Source: Prevotella sp. oral taxon 475
Lineage (GTDB): Bacteria; Bacteroidota; Bacteroidia; Bacteroidales; Bacteroidaceae
DNA length: 64,000 bases
Reading direction: 5' to 3'
Assembly (NCBI RefSeq): GCF_018127805.1
Contig: NZ_CP072334.1
Coordinates: 1,776,001 to 1,840,000 of the forward strand
The position numbers were made by a program, and so were the translations under genes. This document shows positions 8,446 to 17,528 of this stretch, piece after piece; the first letter of the stretch is position 1, and the number at the start of each line of letters is the position of its first letter. A model generated the notes under the pieces. It did not search any database. It was not told the DNA's origin and saw nothing but the letters and a program-made list of their open reading frames with translations.

Positions 8446-9987
8446 ATGAAACGTATCTATAAAACTTTGCTTTCATCCCTTGCCATGACCACTCTCGTTG
8501 CCGCCTGCGCAAACGAAGACACGAATCAGACCGCCGGAAACGCTGTCGGAAACACCGCGCAAGAAGTCACCACCACTTTTACCAGCACCGCCGGCACGCG
8601 CACCACAATGGAACATGTGCAGAACGGACCGGGAAAATTCTTTTGGGAGGCGGGCGACCAAATTTGGGTCGACAACGGCACTACACGGGTAGCCAGTACC
8701 ACGAGTAACATCACAGGCAAGACCAACCACGCCCGCTTCCAACTGTCGGGCTCTTACCTCAACTCTACCTATCCGGTTTATTACACCGGACAGGGTAGCA
8801 CCTCCGGCGACGAGGTGGAAATCAAGGCCACCCAAGCGCAGACCGCTGCCAACAGCTCGGCTCACCTCGGGGCTTCGGGCGACTGTGGTTATGCTTTGGC
8901 ACAGAAAAAGACCAACGGCTTTTATTTCGCACTCGAACATCAGGCCACCTATCTCTACCTGCTGCCCCGAAGCGAAAACGCCCTGATACGCCAGTTCGTC
9001 ATCGAGAAAGTGACCGTCACGGCCGACAAAGACATTGCCGGCAAATTCCCCCTCACCGCCACCGGATTGGCTACGACTCCCAGCTCCAACGGTTCGAAAA
9101 CCATTACTCTCACTGTACCCCAGCTGCCCCTGCGCGCCGTGGCCACCCCCGAGGACAACGCCCTCTACATCGTGATGGCCCCGCAGACCACGGCTCTCAA
9201 CGTGGTGTATCATCTGCGCAACATCGGCACAGGGATGACCGGAACAGTAACCAAAAATTTCGCCTCGGCAACCTATCTGCCCAACACCGTCTACGACCTC
9301 ACCTCCAATCTGGGGCGCGACTACAGTCGCGAGGTGACGCCCTACATGTGGGATGCCAAAAAGTGGTATTACGATGGGCAAACCCCACCCTACACCCCAG
9401 CGAAGGCTCCGCAGAACAAGACGACCGATCCGCTGCGATGGTTCAACGACGAGTTTACCGAAAACGGTCCCTGTGCTGTGGCCCAAAACTCCTGTCGCGA
9501 CTGTCCCAATCAGTTTGAAATGGCTTGGTATCTCATCTTCGGTCCCTACTGGGATGCGGAAGAACTTTGGACAGCCAACAACAAAGTGTATAAAGGCGTG
9601 ATACGCCTGAAGAAGTGGGCCCACTTAGTGGCCGATCACGGGGCCAGTTCCACAGCGATTCCCACCACCCTACCTCCAAGTTCTTCGTGCAAGGACCAGC
9701 AAGCATTTTTTAACCTAACCGACCATTGCGTCATGGCCAACAATTTCTCCGTATCCACCGGCATTCCCACCCCCACCGAGATGACGAAATATTTCGCTCT
9801 TCCTGCAGGTTCGGATGAAAGTCAAGCCACCTATTGGACAAGCACCGGAACGGGCGTTCTTAATGGTTATAAGCCTTACCCTCTGGCTCCTTATCTCGGA
9901 ATTATGGGTTCCACCATGTTTATGGGTAATTACAACTATATCGGACGAGCGCGTACAGAACCTTATCGCGCAGTGAAGTTCGAATAA
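8446..9987 (+). CDS. Fimbrillin (Mfa-like) family lipoprotein, module A
   Basis: 513 aa. The N-terminus MKRIYKTLLSSLAMTTLVAACANE is a lipoprotein signal peptide with lipobox LVAAC (Cys21). After it TTTFTSTAGTRTTMEH and GKFFWEAGDQIWV match the start of Mfa/fimbrillin-like domains (the TR-T and W-x-GD-x-I-x-V pattern). The last 120 residues (PTEMTKYFALPAG, ATYWTSTGTG, YRAVKFE) resemble the FISUMP/'WTST' module at the end of many surface proteins. It is probably an outer-membrane-anchored fimbrial or adhesin-like subunit. It is a paralogue of 13283-14722; GKFFWE-x-GD-x-IW, SNITGK-TN and GDCG are shared. It is translated 18 bp after the small acidic gene. Confidence 0.8.
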   Translation: MKRIYKTLLSSLAMTTLVAACANEDTNQTAGNAVGNTAQEVTTTFTSTAGTRTTMEHVQNGPGKFFWEAGDQIWVDNGTTRVASTTSNITGKTNHARFQLSGSYLNSTYPVYYTGQGSTSGDEVEIKATQAQTAANSSAHLGASGDCGYALAQKKTNGFYFALEHQATYLYLLPRSENALIRQFVIEKVTVTADKDIAGKFPLTATGLATTPSSNGSKTITLTVPQLPLRAVATPEDNALYIVMAPQTTALNVVYHLRNIGTGMTGTVTKNFASATYLPNTVYDLTSNLGRDYSREVTPYMWDAKKWYYDGQTPPYTPAKAPQNKTTDPLRWFNDEFTENGPCAVAQNSCRDCPNQFEMAWYLIFGPYWDAEELWTANNKVYKGVIRLKKWAHLVADHGASSTAIPTTLPPSSSCKDQQAFFNLTDHCVMANNFSVSTGIPTPTEMTKYFALPAGSDESQATYWTSTGTGVLNGYKPYPLAPYLGIMGSTMFMGNYNYIGRARTEPYRAVKFE

Positions 9988-10090
9988 AGTGTGCTTCTAA
10001 GCAGTTGGAAGCATACTTGATTTCTCTGCCTTCCAACTCAGAGGATGTCCATCGACCTTTCGGCCACGACCGAAAAGCAAATTCGAGCAA

Positions 10091-10126
10091 AGAAATGAGT
10101 TTCGGCCGCGGCCGAAACTCATTTCT
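10091..10126. repeat. Perfect 36-bp palindrome
   Basis: The 18 bases AGAAATGAGTTTCGGCCG are followed at once by their exact reverse complement. There is no loop, so as DNA it could be a large operator or a cruciform; as RNA it forms a hairpin with a CGCG loop. It could act as a terminator for the fimbrillin operon, though only a few T residues follow. Confidence 0.85.
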
Positions 10127-10339
10127 CATTCAACCAATCCACCGGCTGCAGCCGACAACACCAAACAGAGAAAACCCATACCGCCATAACCTGCGGTAAC
10201 AGCGCAAGCCATCGCGCAACAAGCGGGAGGCCATCTCCCACCTATTCGGAAGTCACCTCCCGCACACTCGGAGGTCATCAGCCGAAAAGAGAATGGTCAA
10301 TTCTCAATTGTGAATGATCAATTGTCAATTCATTTTTCA

Positions 10340-10347
10340 TACCTTTG
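10340..10347 (+). promoter_or_regulatory. -7 promoter element for the M6 protease
   Basis: TACCTTTG matches the -7 element and lies 92 bp before the ATG at 10439. It lies downstream of the earlier in-frame start at 10310, which would therefore not be on the transcript. Confidence 0.55.
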
Positions 10348-10438
10348 CAGACAGCTCGAACGCTATTCTCTCCCAGGCGCACTTCCTCCCGAAGAGATGC
10401 AACTGAGTGAGAACTGCATCAACACATCCCCCATCGCA

Positions 10439-12586
10439 ATGAAACTCAACACCCATTCTAAAAACCGAATTCTCTTCTCCGCCCTGTTTTCATTCTGCGT
10501 AGCCATTGCCCCGGCCATGCCGGCGCAACGCGGCGTATGGCGAACGGCTACACTGACCGACGGCACTTCCATTCGCCTTCAGTTGCAAGGCGACGAGCAT
10601 CTGCATTATTGGCAGTCGGAAGACGGGAGATGCTTCTCCATCGACGACAACGGCATGGCCCATCTCCTGACTGAACCGACGAGAGCCAAGGCGCAGACCC
10701 GCGCCAAGGAAAACAATCGCCGTAGAGAGGCGCGCCGACTCCGGCTGACGTCACAACGCACACCGTACACAGGGCATAAAAAGGGCCTGATCATCCTCGC
10801 CGAGTTTTCCGACCGCCACTTCGCCGCTGGCCACGACAAAGCCCTTTTCTTCCGCATGGCCAATCAAGAGGGATTTACGCATCAAGACGGAGCCAGGGGG
10901 AGCATACACGATTACTTCAAAGCGCAGAGCAATGAGGCTTTCGACTTGACGTTCGACGTGGTCGGACCAGTGCGCCTGGCTCACAACATGGCCTATTACG
11001 GGGCCGAGACCGAGGACGGCGATCACGATACTCGCCCGGGAGAGATGGCCGCCGAGGCCTGTCGGGCCGTTCAAGATTCTGTCGACTTCAGTCTCTACGA
11101 CTGGGATCAAGACGGCGAGGTAGATCAGGTTTACATCATCTACGCCGGCTACGGTCAGGCTTCGGGCGGACTCCCGAACACCATCTGGCCGCACGAATGG
11201 ACGCTCTCGTCGTCCGACTACGGTAGCACGCTCACCCTCGACCACGTCACCATTGACACCTATGCCTGTAGCAACGAACTCGAACTCGGTCCGCGGCTTG
11301 CCGGAATCGGTACCGCCTGCCACGAGTTCACCCATTGCCTCGGATTCCCCGACATGTACGACACGGCCGGTCACGGTTCCTTCGGGATGGGATCGTGGGA
11401 CTTGATGGACTACGGCGGCTATAACGGTCGGGGCTACACTCCGGCCGGATACACCAGCTACGAGAAGATAGAATCGGGCTGGCTTCATGCCGTAGAACTG
11501 AAACAGGATATCGACGTGCCTACACTTCTTCCGCTAAGCGAGGGAGGCGGTGCCTTCATCATCTACAACGACAACGAACCCCGGGAATACTATCTGCTCG
11601 AGAATCGCCGCAAGAGTCACTGGGACTCGGCCCTGCCCGGCGAAGGCCTCTTAGTGTTGCATGTCGACTACGATGCTGCCGCCTGGCAACACAACCGCGT
11701 GAACGCTAATCCCAATCATCAGCGGTGCACCATCTTTCATGCCGACAATTCGGCCGGCACAACCATGGCCAGTCAAGCCGGAGACCCCTACCCTTTCAAC
11801 GATAACGATAGCCTCACTGCCACGTCTCAACCCCGCGCGTCGGTCTTCAACCTCGGCCCGGATGGCAGCGACGTTCTCAACAAATCGCTCACTCACATCC
11901 GCCGTCATCCCGATGGCCATGTCTCGTTCCGCTTTCGCCTCACTTCGGGCGGGAATCTCACAATCCCGGGCGACACGCTCTTTTACGAGTCGTTCGACAA
12001 GTGTCGCGGTCGCGGCGGCAACGATGGCCTATGGGCCGGTGCGGCTGGCTCGGGTGCTTTCCACCCCGACCGTCTCGGGTGGACTTCCGCCACCAGCGGC
12101 AATGCCGAATACGGTGCCCATCAGTGTGCTAAGTTCGGTACGACAAAGACCTGGGGAAACGAGCGCACGCCTCTCTTCTATGCTGAAGACGGAGCCACCA
12201 TCACCTTCAAGGCCGCCGCTTGGGGAACTGAAAACTGTACCCTCAATATCAGCAGTCTCAACCCCCGCCTCACCATCACGCCTGCGTCTTTCGCGCTCTC
12301 CAAAAAAAGCTGGACCACCTGCACCGCTACCCTCCACGGCACGGGGCAGCTCCGCCTCTCGTTCATCGGCAGTCAGCCTCGTTTCTTCCTCGACGAGGTG
12401 CAGGTTCTCCGCCCCACCGCCACCGGCATCTCTGAGATTCCCGTCGAACCTACTGCCTCAGAGCATGATCCCTCTGCCACTCGTTCGCAACGCATCTACA
12501 GTCTCGACGGCCGCTACCTGGGCACTCGTCTCGACCTCCTGGGCAAAGGCATCTACATCGTAGGGGGAAGGAAAGTGGTGAGGTAA
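10439..12586 (+). CDS. Secreted M6 family metalloprotease (InhA-like) with Prevotella-type C-terminal tail
   Basis: 715 aa. Signal peptide MKLNTHSKNRILFSALFSFCVAIAPAMPA, cleaved probably before QRGVW. The zinc-protease motif is HEFTHCLGFPD (HExxHxxGxxD) near residue 295, preceded by the M6 region WDQDGEVDQVYIIYAGYGQ and followed by GSWDLMDYGGY with the Met-turn-like segment. The C-terminal third holds a beta-sandwich-like module and ends IYSLDGRYLG...GKGIYIVGGRKVVR, the tail seen on exported Prevotella proteins. It should be a secreted or surface endopeptidase. The frame is open up to 10310, but the promoter at 10340 and the signal peptide support the ATG at 10439. It lies between the two fimbrillin modules. 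Confidence 0.9.
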   Translation: MKLNTHSKNRILFSALFSFCVAIAPAMPAQRGVWRTATLTDGTSIRLQLQGDEHLHYWQSEDGRCFSIDDNGMAHLLTEPTRAKAQTRAKENNRRREARRLRLTSQRTPYTGHKKGLIILAEFSDRHFAAGHDKALFFRMANQEGFTHQDGARGSIHDYFKAQSNEAFDLTFDVVGPVRLAHNMAYYGAETEDGDHDTRPGEMAAEACRAVQDSVDFSLYDWDQDGEVDQVYIIYAGYGQASGGLPNTIWPHEWTLSSSDYGSTLTLDHVTIDTYACSNELELGPRLAGIGTACHEFTHCLGFPDMYDTAGHGSFGMGSWDLMDYGGYNGRGYTPAGYTSYEKIESGWLHAVELKQDIDVPTLLPLSEGGGAFIIYNDNEPREYYLLENRRKSHWDSALPGEGLLVLHVDYDAAAWQHNRVNANPNHQRCTIFHADNSAGTTMASQAGDPYPFNDNDSLTATSQPRASVFNLGPDGSDVLNKSLTHIRRHPDGHVSFRFRLTSGGNLTIPGDTLFYESFDKCRGRGGNDGLWAGAAGSGAFHPDRLGWTSATSGNAEYGAHQCAKFGTTKTWGNERTPLFYAEDGATITFKAAAWGTENCTLNISSLNPRLTITPASFALSKKSWTTCTATLHGTGQLRLSFIGSQPRFFLDEVQVLRPTATGISEIPVEPTASEHDPSATRSQRIYSLDGRYLGTRLDLLGKGIYIVGGRKVVR

Positions 12587-12602
12587 AATCCAGAGACCTT
12601 TA

Positions 12603-12634
12603 TTTGTCCATCTCAAAAGATTGTGCTACCTTTG
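12603..12634 (+). promoter_or_regulatory. Promoter of fimbrillin module B
   Basis: TTTG at 12603-12606, 20-bp spacer, TACCTTTG at 12627-12634. It begins only 16 bp after the protease stop codon and matches the module A promoter in sequence and spacing. Confidence 0.75.
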
Positions 12635-12829
12635 CCGTCGTCTTCACAGAAACCGCTCGTTTCTGTAACAACAAGACCATAGGTTTCTTTCAATAAGAGA
12701 ACAGAACAACAAAAGCAAGCCATGTGTAGCGTGTATATATATAAAGGTATAGTAGGAGAACAGAAAGGAATTGACTTTTCTGCATCTTTTAACGCCTTTC
12801 CCTTGGTAGTCTCCGAGAAAATGACTACC

Positions 12830-12872
<43 letters not shown>

Positions 12873-12947
12873 ATATGCGCACCTATTGGTAGTGTAACAC
12901 TTTTTCACTTTTTCCTACGCGCGCGCGAAACGCGTATAGTCCCATCG

Positions 12948-12985
12948 GCAAAGGGCTCTTCGGAGTTCCCTTTGCTTCTCTTTTC
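12948..12985 (+). terminator. Terminator-like hairpin inside leader B
   Basis: GCAAAGGG pairs with CCCTTTGC; inside it CTC-TTCG-GAG forms a stable TTCG tetraloop. A T-rich run (TTCTCTTTTC) follows. The position before the genes is the same as the hairpin at 8092 in leader A, although the stems differ in sequence. Confidence 0.6.
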
Positions 12986-13053
12986 ATGCCCACTTAGCAA
13001 GGACGGGAAAGAGAAAATAACAAAGATTTTCACTCATAAAAATATTAGAGATT

Positions 13054-13254
13054 ATGAATTGTAATAAGAGAAAGGTCTACATACGACCTACAAGCAAAGT
13101 AATGACAATGGAAGAGGAACATTTATTGCATGGTAGCGGGCAACACAAAGATGCCGAGAACGGCGGAAGCTATGGAGATGCCAAACAAGGCTTCTTTTTC
13201 GATGACGAAGAAGAGCGCGAAGAAGAAAACACCCCACAATCTTGGGGCATTTAA
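13054..13254 (+). CDS. Small acidic protein preceding a fimbrillin-like gene (module B)
   Basis: 66 aa, MNCNKRKVYIRPTSK... with no signal peptide. The core HLLHGSGQHKDAENGG, SYGDAKQGFFFDDEEE matches the protein at 8224, and the tail is again acidic (EEEREEEN). The N-terminal part (VYIRPTSKVMTMEEE) is basic then acidic. It ends 28 bp before the lipoprotein gene. The function is unknown. The paralogy, the shared leader and the position before a fimbrillin-like gene support it as a conserved part of the module. Confidence 0.75.
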   Translation: MNCNKRKVYIRPTSKVMTMEEEHLLHGSGQHKDAENGGSYGDAKQGFFFDDEEEREEENTPQSWGI

Positions 13255-13282
13255 CAACAAGAGAGCAAAAACGGAAAAGAAT

Positions 13283-14722
13283 ATGAAAACAATTAGCAAG
13301 AAAACCCTTTTATTCTTTGCAGCAACAGCCTTGATGGTAGCTTGTGCGAGCGAAGATATCGAGAAACAAGAGCATACAGGCAAACAACGATTAACCACCT
13401 TTCAAAGTGGTAACGTATCGCCAACGCGCACCACAATGGAACATACCATCGGTGGCAAAGGAAAATTCTTTTGGGAAACGGGCGACAAAATCTGGATCAC
13501 CGCTGGCGCAACTCCTATCAGCAGTACCTCGAGCAACATTACGGGTAAAACCAATCGTGCTCAGTTCTATTTCTCCAGTACGCTTTCCGGCGCGAGCTAT
13601 CTCGTTACCTATACCGGTAAGGGAAGCACCCAAGGCGATGCCGTTACCATTGCTGCTACACAGACGCAGAGTGCACCCAACAACACCGAACATCTTGGCA
13701 CATCTGGCGACTGCGGAACAGCCACAGCCCATCGCGACATCCATGGTATCTACAACTTCGAGCTCGAACATAAGGTAGCTTACCTGTGTTTTCAACCTCG
13801 TTCTACAGATGCATTTGTAAAGCGGAGCAAGCTGATAAAAATAGAAGTGACATCCGATCAAAACCTTGCCGGCACCTACAGTCTGGGGGCTACAGGTCTG
13901 TCGGCATCACCCACCAGCGGAGCCTCGAAAACGATCGTACTCAACACCAATCACTTTCTCCTCGATAATGCTACAGCCGACCTTGACAAGAATGGCAGCT
14001 ATATAACTCTTGCGCCCGGCCTGCATCATCTCACGATTTACTATTGGCTACGCAACACTACAGATTATACAGATATGACCGTATGGCCGAATGTTAAGAA
14101 GCCCATTGAGGGTTTTATTCCCCAGCAACTCACCATCAACGTAGAAGCCGGTAAGATTTACGACATTACAGCCAACCTTAAAATACCATCATATAAAGGT
14201 CTAGTCTACGGAGAGGATCCTCAAGCAGCCAACACTGCTAACAATCCCAATATTAACGAATGCAGCTGGCTCGCCAGTAATGGCAATCCGCTTTGGAGCG
14301 ACAAAATGCTTTGGGTGAGAGACCATACGGACCTTTTTCAAGGTGGTATGTGGTTTAAAAAGTTAAGCACCATCGCCGCAGAGCAAGGCAAGCCCGAAGC
14401 ATATTATAAAACTATCGCCTCGGATGGCAACAATTACCTAACCACAGAACCCTCTTCACCTTGGATGAGATCTGCCACCGAAGGTTTTCCACAGAAGTTA
14501 GACGATTATTTCTTCTTGCCTGCTACAGGCGTCGCGTCTGGTAGCCCCGACAACTATTCGATTCAAACGTTGGGATATTATTGGACAAGCACAGAAGCTC
14601 CATCATGGAGTCCTTCCTGGCACAATTGGTATTATATGCACTTTGATAAAACCAATATATATATAGAGACAGAAACTTTAATTTATCAATATACATATAG
14701 CTTAGAATGGACTCCGCAGTAA
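13283..14722 (+). CDS. Fimbrillin (Mfa-like) family lipoprotein, module B
   Basis: 479 aa. The start at 13283 gives MKTISKKTLLFFAATALMVACASE, a lipoprotein signal peptide with lipobox LMVAC; the frame is open back to 13130 but that would overlap the small acidic gene and bury the signal. Then TTFQSGNVSPTRTTMEH and GKFFWETGDKIWI match the Mfa-like pattern and the paralogue at 8446. The end carries YYWTSTEAPSWS, again of the 'WTST' type. It is predicted to be a surface-anchored fimbrial-like subunit. The 3' half (from about 14000) differs much from module A and is richer in A+T, so the two copies have diverged most in the probable exposed part. Confidence 0.8.
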   Translation: MKTISKKTLLFFAATALMVACASEDIEKQEHTGKQRLTTFQSGNVSPTRTTMEHTIGGKGKFFWETGDKIWITAGATPISSTSSNITGKTNRAQFYFSSTLSGASYLVTYTGKGSTQGDAVTIAATQTQSAPNNTEHLGTSGDCGTATAHRDIHGIYNFELEHKVAYLCFQPRSTDAFVKRSKLIKIEVTSDQNLAGTYSLGATGLSASPTSGASKTIVLNTNHFLLDNATADLDKNGSYITLAPGLHHLTIYYWLRNTTDYTDMTVWPNVKKPIEGFIPQQLTINVEAGKIYDITANLKIPSYKGLVYGEDPQAANTANNPNINECSWLASNGNPLWSDKMLWVRDHTDLFQGGMWFKKLSTIAAEQGKPEAYYKTIASDGNNYLTTEPSSPWMRSATEGFPQKLDDYFFLPATGVASGSPDNYSIQTLGYYWTSTEAPSWSPSWHNWYYMHFDKTNIYIETETLIYQYTYSLEWTPQ

Positions 14723-14797
14723 TCCCTCAAATGCAAATATCTGGGAAGAGTTGAGGCGGAGAACTATCAACGAGTAAACAAAATCGTTTGCTTTTTT

Positions 14798-14839
14798 ATG
14801 AACGAGTTGGCAGGGGAACTCCCTTGTCAACTCGTTCAT
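14798..14839 (+). terminator. Terminator after fimbrillin module B
   Basis: ATGAACGAGTTG (14798-14809) pairs with CAACTCGTTCAT (14828-14839). It stands 75 bp after the stop. The T run is on the 5' side (CTTTTTT), so it may act mainly as a hairpin. Confidence 0.6.
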
Positions 14840-14883
14840 TGAATATGCAAGACGCGTTTGGGGCCATTTTTAGAATAAATCGC

Positions 14884-14891
14884 TACCTTTG
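14884..14891 (+). promoter_or_regulatory. -7 promoter element for the M48 protease
   Basis: TACCTTTG, with a possible TTTG at 14857-14860 (23-bp spacer). It overlaps an upstream in-frame start at 14889 and so supports translation from 14928. Confidence 0.55.
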
Positions 14892-14927
14892 CTGCCCAAT
14901 ACGATAAAAGATTGTAAACAGATAGAG

Positions 14928-15839
14928 ATGATCAAGAACATCAACCTTTTTCTTTTAGCACTCGTCATGACGGCGGCCTGCGGAACGTCGAGCCGAGTGC
15001 CGGTGACCGGACGGAAGCATTCGCTAATGGTATCGGATGCGCAGATATTGAGCCTGAGCAAGCAAGAATATTCCAAGTTTTTGCAGGATGCAAGGCTCTC
15101 GACCAACGCTCAGCAAACGGCGATAGTGAAACGCGTGGGACAACGATTGGCACACGCCGTGGAAACGTATCTGGTGAACAACGGTTTTCAGGATGAACTG
15201 AAGAATTTTGAATGGGAATTCAACCTCGTTGCCGACCCAAGCGTTAATGCCTTTTGCATGCCAGGCGGGAAGATTGTGGTTTACGAAGGCCTGTTGCCCG
15301 TAACGCAAGACGAGGCCTCGCTGGCCATTGTCCTGGGACACGAGATTGCACATGCCGTGGCGAAACATTCGGCCGAACAGATGTCGAAGAAGATTCGGCA
15401 GGCCTATGGCACGCAAATTGGAAGCGGACTGCTCGGCATGATTGGCGGCGAGACGGTTGGCAACCTGGCACAGGTGGCGGCAGGACAGTATTTCTCGTTT
15501 CGAAATCTGAAATACTCGCGCGACAACGAGTCGGAGGCCGACCGTATGGGATTGATTTTCGCAGCAATGGCGGGCTACGATCCGCAGGTGGCCGTAGACT
15601 TTTGGCGACGCATGGCAGCAAAATCGGGCGGTGGAAACGGATCGGACGTATTGAGCGACCATCCATCTGACGCCAAACGTATTGCCGCCATTCAACGAGA
15701 TATGCCCGAGGCCATAGCCTATTATCGGGCAACAACGAAAGGCTCAAAGAACGATGTGCAGACGAACAAACCCGAGAAAAAGATGCAAAGCGTGTCGGCA
15801 TCGCAGCTCTACAAGCAGAGAAACGGAAGGAAAAAGTAG
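14928..15839 (+). CDS. M48 family metalloprotease lipoprotein
   Basis: 303 aa. The start at 14928 gives MIKNINLFLLALVMTAACGTS, a lipoprotein signal with lipobox MTAAC. The zinc site is HEIAHAVAKH (HExxH) near residue 140, and the third ligand is in DNESEADRMG near residue 205, as in the M48 (Ste24/HtpX/LoiP) family. Such periplasmic lipoproteins cut or clear misfolded outer-membrane proteins. The end is lysine-rich (KPEKKMQS...NGRKK). The next gene has its own promoter, so this one appears to be a single-gene unit. Confidence 0.9.
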   Translation: MIKNINLFLLALVMTAACGTSSRVPVTGRKHSLMVSDAQILSLSKQEYSKFLQDARLSTNAQQTAIVKRVGQRLAHAVETYLVNNGFQDELKNFEWEFNLVADPSVNAFCMPGGKIVVYEGLLPVTQDEASLAIVLGHEIAHAVAKHSAEQMSKKIRQAYGTQIGSGLLGMIGGETVGNLAQVAAGQYFSFRNLKYSRDNESEADRMGLIFAAMAGYDPQVAVDFWRRMAAKSGGGNGSDVLSDHPSDAKRIAAIQRDMPEAIAYYRATTKGSKNDVQTNKPEKKMQSVSASQLYKQRNGRKK

Positions 15840-15856
15840 AAAAACAAGGCCCGGAC

Positions 15857-15887
15857 TTTGTTTTTTACCGCGGATTACCTAATTTTG
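15857..15887 (+). promoter_or_regulatory. Promoter of the NfeD/SPFH pair
   Basis: TTTG at 15857-15860, 19-bp spacer, TAATTTTG at 15880-15887. The ATG of the NfeD gene is 76 bp downstream. Confidence 0.7.
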
Positions 15888-15962
15888 AGCCATCAATCCA
15901 TCCACCAATCGGCATCCTTTAGGGCAACTTAGAGGTTCCGGTTCCATCAAAATTCTCATCTT

Positions 15963-16415
15963 ATGTTCGAATACTTCTCATCGCACGCCTGGCTCTTTTG
16001 GCTTCTTGTCAGCATTGTGTGTCTTATTTTAGAAGTCTCTTCCGGCACGTTCTACATTCTTTGCTTTGCCATCGGAGCCTTAGGCGGCGTGGTAAGCAGT
16101 GGGTTGGGCGGTGCGTTTTGGGTTCAGGTAGTGGTTTTCGCTCTGTTCTCGACGTTGAGCATCTTCTGCGTTCGCCCGTTGGCTCTCACCTATCTTCACC
16201 GCGGAGAAGATGCGCGCGAAAGCAATGCCGACGCTCTCATCGGCCGTATCGGTACGGTTATCGAACCCATCGATGCCACACAGAGCGGTTATATCAAAGT
16301 GGATGGCGACGAATGGCGCGCTGTCTCGGTAGACGGAACCGCCTTTGCCAAGGGCGAAAGAGTGAAAATCGTCAGTCGAGACAGTATCGTCATGACTGTG
16401 ACAGGAGACTTTTGA
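15963..16415 (+). CDS. NfeD-family membrane protein
   Basis: 150 aa. Two or three hydrophobic segments in the first 80 residues (LFWLLVSIVCLILEV, FYILCFAIGALGGVV, VVVFALFSTLSIFCV) are followed by a soluble OB-fold-like end (LIGRIGTVIEPIDATQSGYI, WRAVSVDG, GERVKIV), the layout of short NfeD proteins. These partner with SPFH proteins in membrane microdomains. An SPFH gene lies 58 bp downstream on the same strand, as expected for the pair. Confidence 0.85.
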   Translation: MFEYFSSHAWLFWLLVSIVCLILEVSSGTFYILCFAIGALGGVVSSGLGGAFWVQVVVFALFSTLSIFCVRPLALTYLHRGEDARESNADALIGRIGTVIEPIDATQSGYIKVDGDEWRAVSVDGTAFAKGERVKIVSRDSIVMTVTGDF

Positions 16416-16473
16416 ACGCGCTTGATCTTGCGTGAAGAATGGAAAACTCATCAACTCAATAACTCAACAACTT

Positions 16474-17427
16474 ATGGAATTAACAACCTATCTCCTCATC
16501 GCCCTTGTGGGCTTAGTGTTGATTTTCGCGAAGATGGCATTGGTCATCATTCCACAGTCGGAAACAAAGATTATTGAGCGGCTCGGCAAATATTACGCCA
16601 CCCTCAAACCCGGCATCAACATCATCATCCCCTTCGTAGACAGTGCCAAAACCATCGTCACAATGACCAACCGACGCTACGTCTACTCCAACTCTATCGA
16701 CCTGCGCGAACAAGTGTACGACTTCGACAAGCAGAACGTTATCACCAAAGATAACATTCAGATGCAAATCAACGCGCTGCTCTACTTTCAGATTGTCGAC
16801 CCTTTTAAAGCCGTTTACGAAATCAACAATCTGCCCAACGCCATCGAGAAACTGACGCAAACCACGCTGCGTAACATCATCGGCGAGATGGAACTCGACC
16901 AAACCCTCACCTCGCGCGACACGATCAACACCAAATTGCGCTCCGTACTCGACGATGCTACCAACAAATGGGGCATCAAGGTGAATCGCGTAGAACTGCA
17001 AGACATCATCCCGCCCTCAAGCGTACTCCAGGCCATGGAGAAACAAATGCAGGCCGAACGCAACAAACGCGCCACCATCCTTACGAGCGAAGGCGAGAAG
17101 CAAGCCGCCATCTTGCAGTCGGAAGGTGAGAAAACATCCACCATCAACCGTGCCGAGGCTGCCAAACAGCAAGCCATCCTCTTTGCCGAGGGTGAAGCAC
17201 AAGCGCGCATCCGCAAAGCCGAGGCCGAAGCTATCGCCATCGGAAAGATTACCGAGGCCGTTGGGCAGAGCACCAATCCTGCCAACTATCTGCTAGCGCA
17301 GAAGTATATCGCCATGATGCAAGAATTGGCACAGGGCGATCAGGCCAAAACCGTCTACCTGCCTTACGAAGCTACCAACCTGTTGGGTAGTATCGGCGGC
17401 ATCAAAGACCTGTTCAAGGGTAACTAA
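16474..17427 (+). CDS. SPFH/band 7 family membrane protein (stomatin/QmcA-like)
   Basis: 317 aa from the ATG at 16474; an upstream in-frame ATG at 16432 would add 14 polar residues before the membrane anchor and is less likely. One N-terminal hydrophobic segment (LIALVGLVLIFAKMALVII) is followed by the SPFH domain: ERLGKYYATLKPGINIIIPF, DNIQMQINALLYFQI, ELDQTLTSRD, and GIKVNRVELQDI. After it comes an Ala/Glu-rich coiled coil (about residues 195-260). Such proteins form oligomeric membrane scaffolds and work with NfeD, the gene just upstream. A strong terminator follows. Confidence 0.9.
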   Translation: MELTTYLLIALVGLVLIFAKMALVIIPQSETKIIERLGKYYATLKPGINIIIPFVDSAKTIVTMTNRRYVYSNSIDLREQVYDFDKQNVITKDNIQMQINALLYFQIVDPFKAVYEINNLPNAIEKLTQTTLRNIIGEMELDQTLTSRDTINTKLRSVLDDATNKWGIKVNRVELQDIIPPSSVLQAMEKQMQAERNKRATILTSEGEKQAAILQSEGEKTSTINRAEAAKQQAILFAEGEAQARIRKAEAEAIAIGKITEAVGQSTNPANYLLAQKYIAMMQELAQGDQAKTVYLPYEATNLLGSIGGIKDLFKGN

Positions 17428-17485
17428 CTCCCACCATCCTGGCAAACAACGCTTCGCAAAAAAAAGAAGCTTTCCCCATCAACAC

Positions 17486-17519
17486 AAGAGCGTGCCCTCT
17501 CCTTGGGCACGCTCTTTTT
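17486..17519. terminator. Terminator between SPFH gene and xpt
   Basis: AAGAGCGTGCCC (17486-17497) pairs with GGGCACGCTCTT (17505-17516), then TTT. It is 58 bp after the SPFH stop and 10 bp before the 3' end of xpt on the other strand, so it may serve both. Confidence 0.85.
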
Positions 17520-17528
17520 CTGAAATCT

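Larger units (their letters stand above)
9988..10438. other. Intergenic region between fimbrillin A and the M6 protease
   Basis: Just after the stop a weak hairpin (TGCTTC...GAAGCA, about 9991-10015) may end the fimbrillin transcript. Then come TTCGG...CCGAA at about 10058 and the 36-bp palindrome at 10091-10126. TACCTTTG at 10340-10347 is a good -7 element for the protease. No gene is supported here. Confidence 0.5.
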
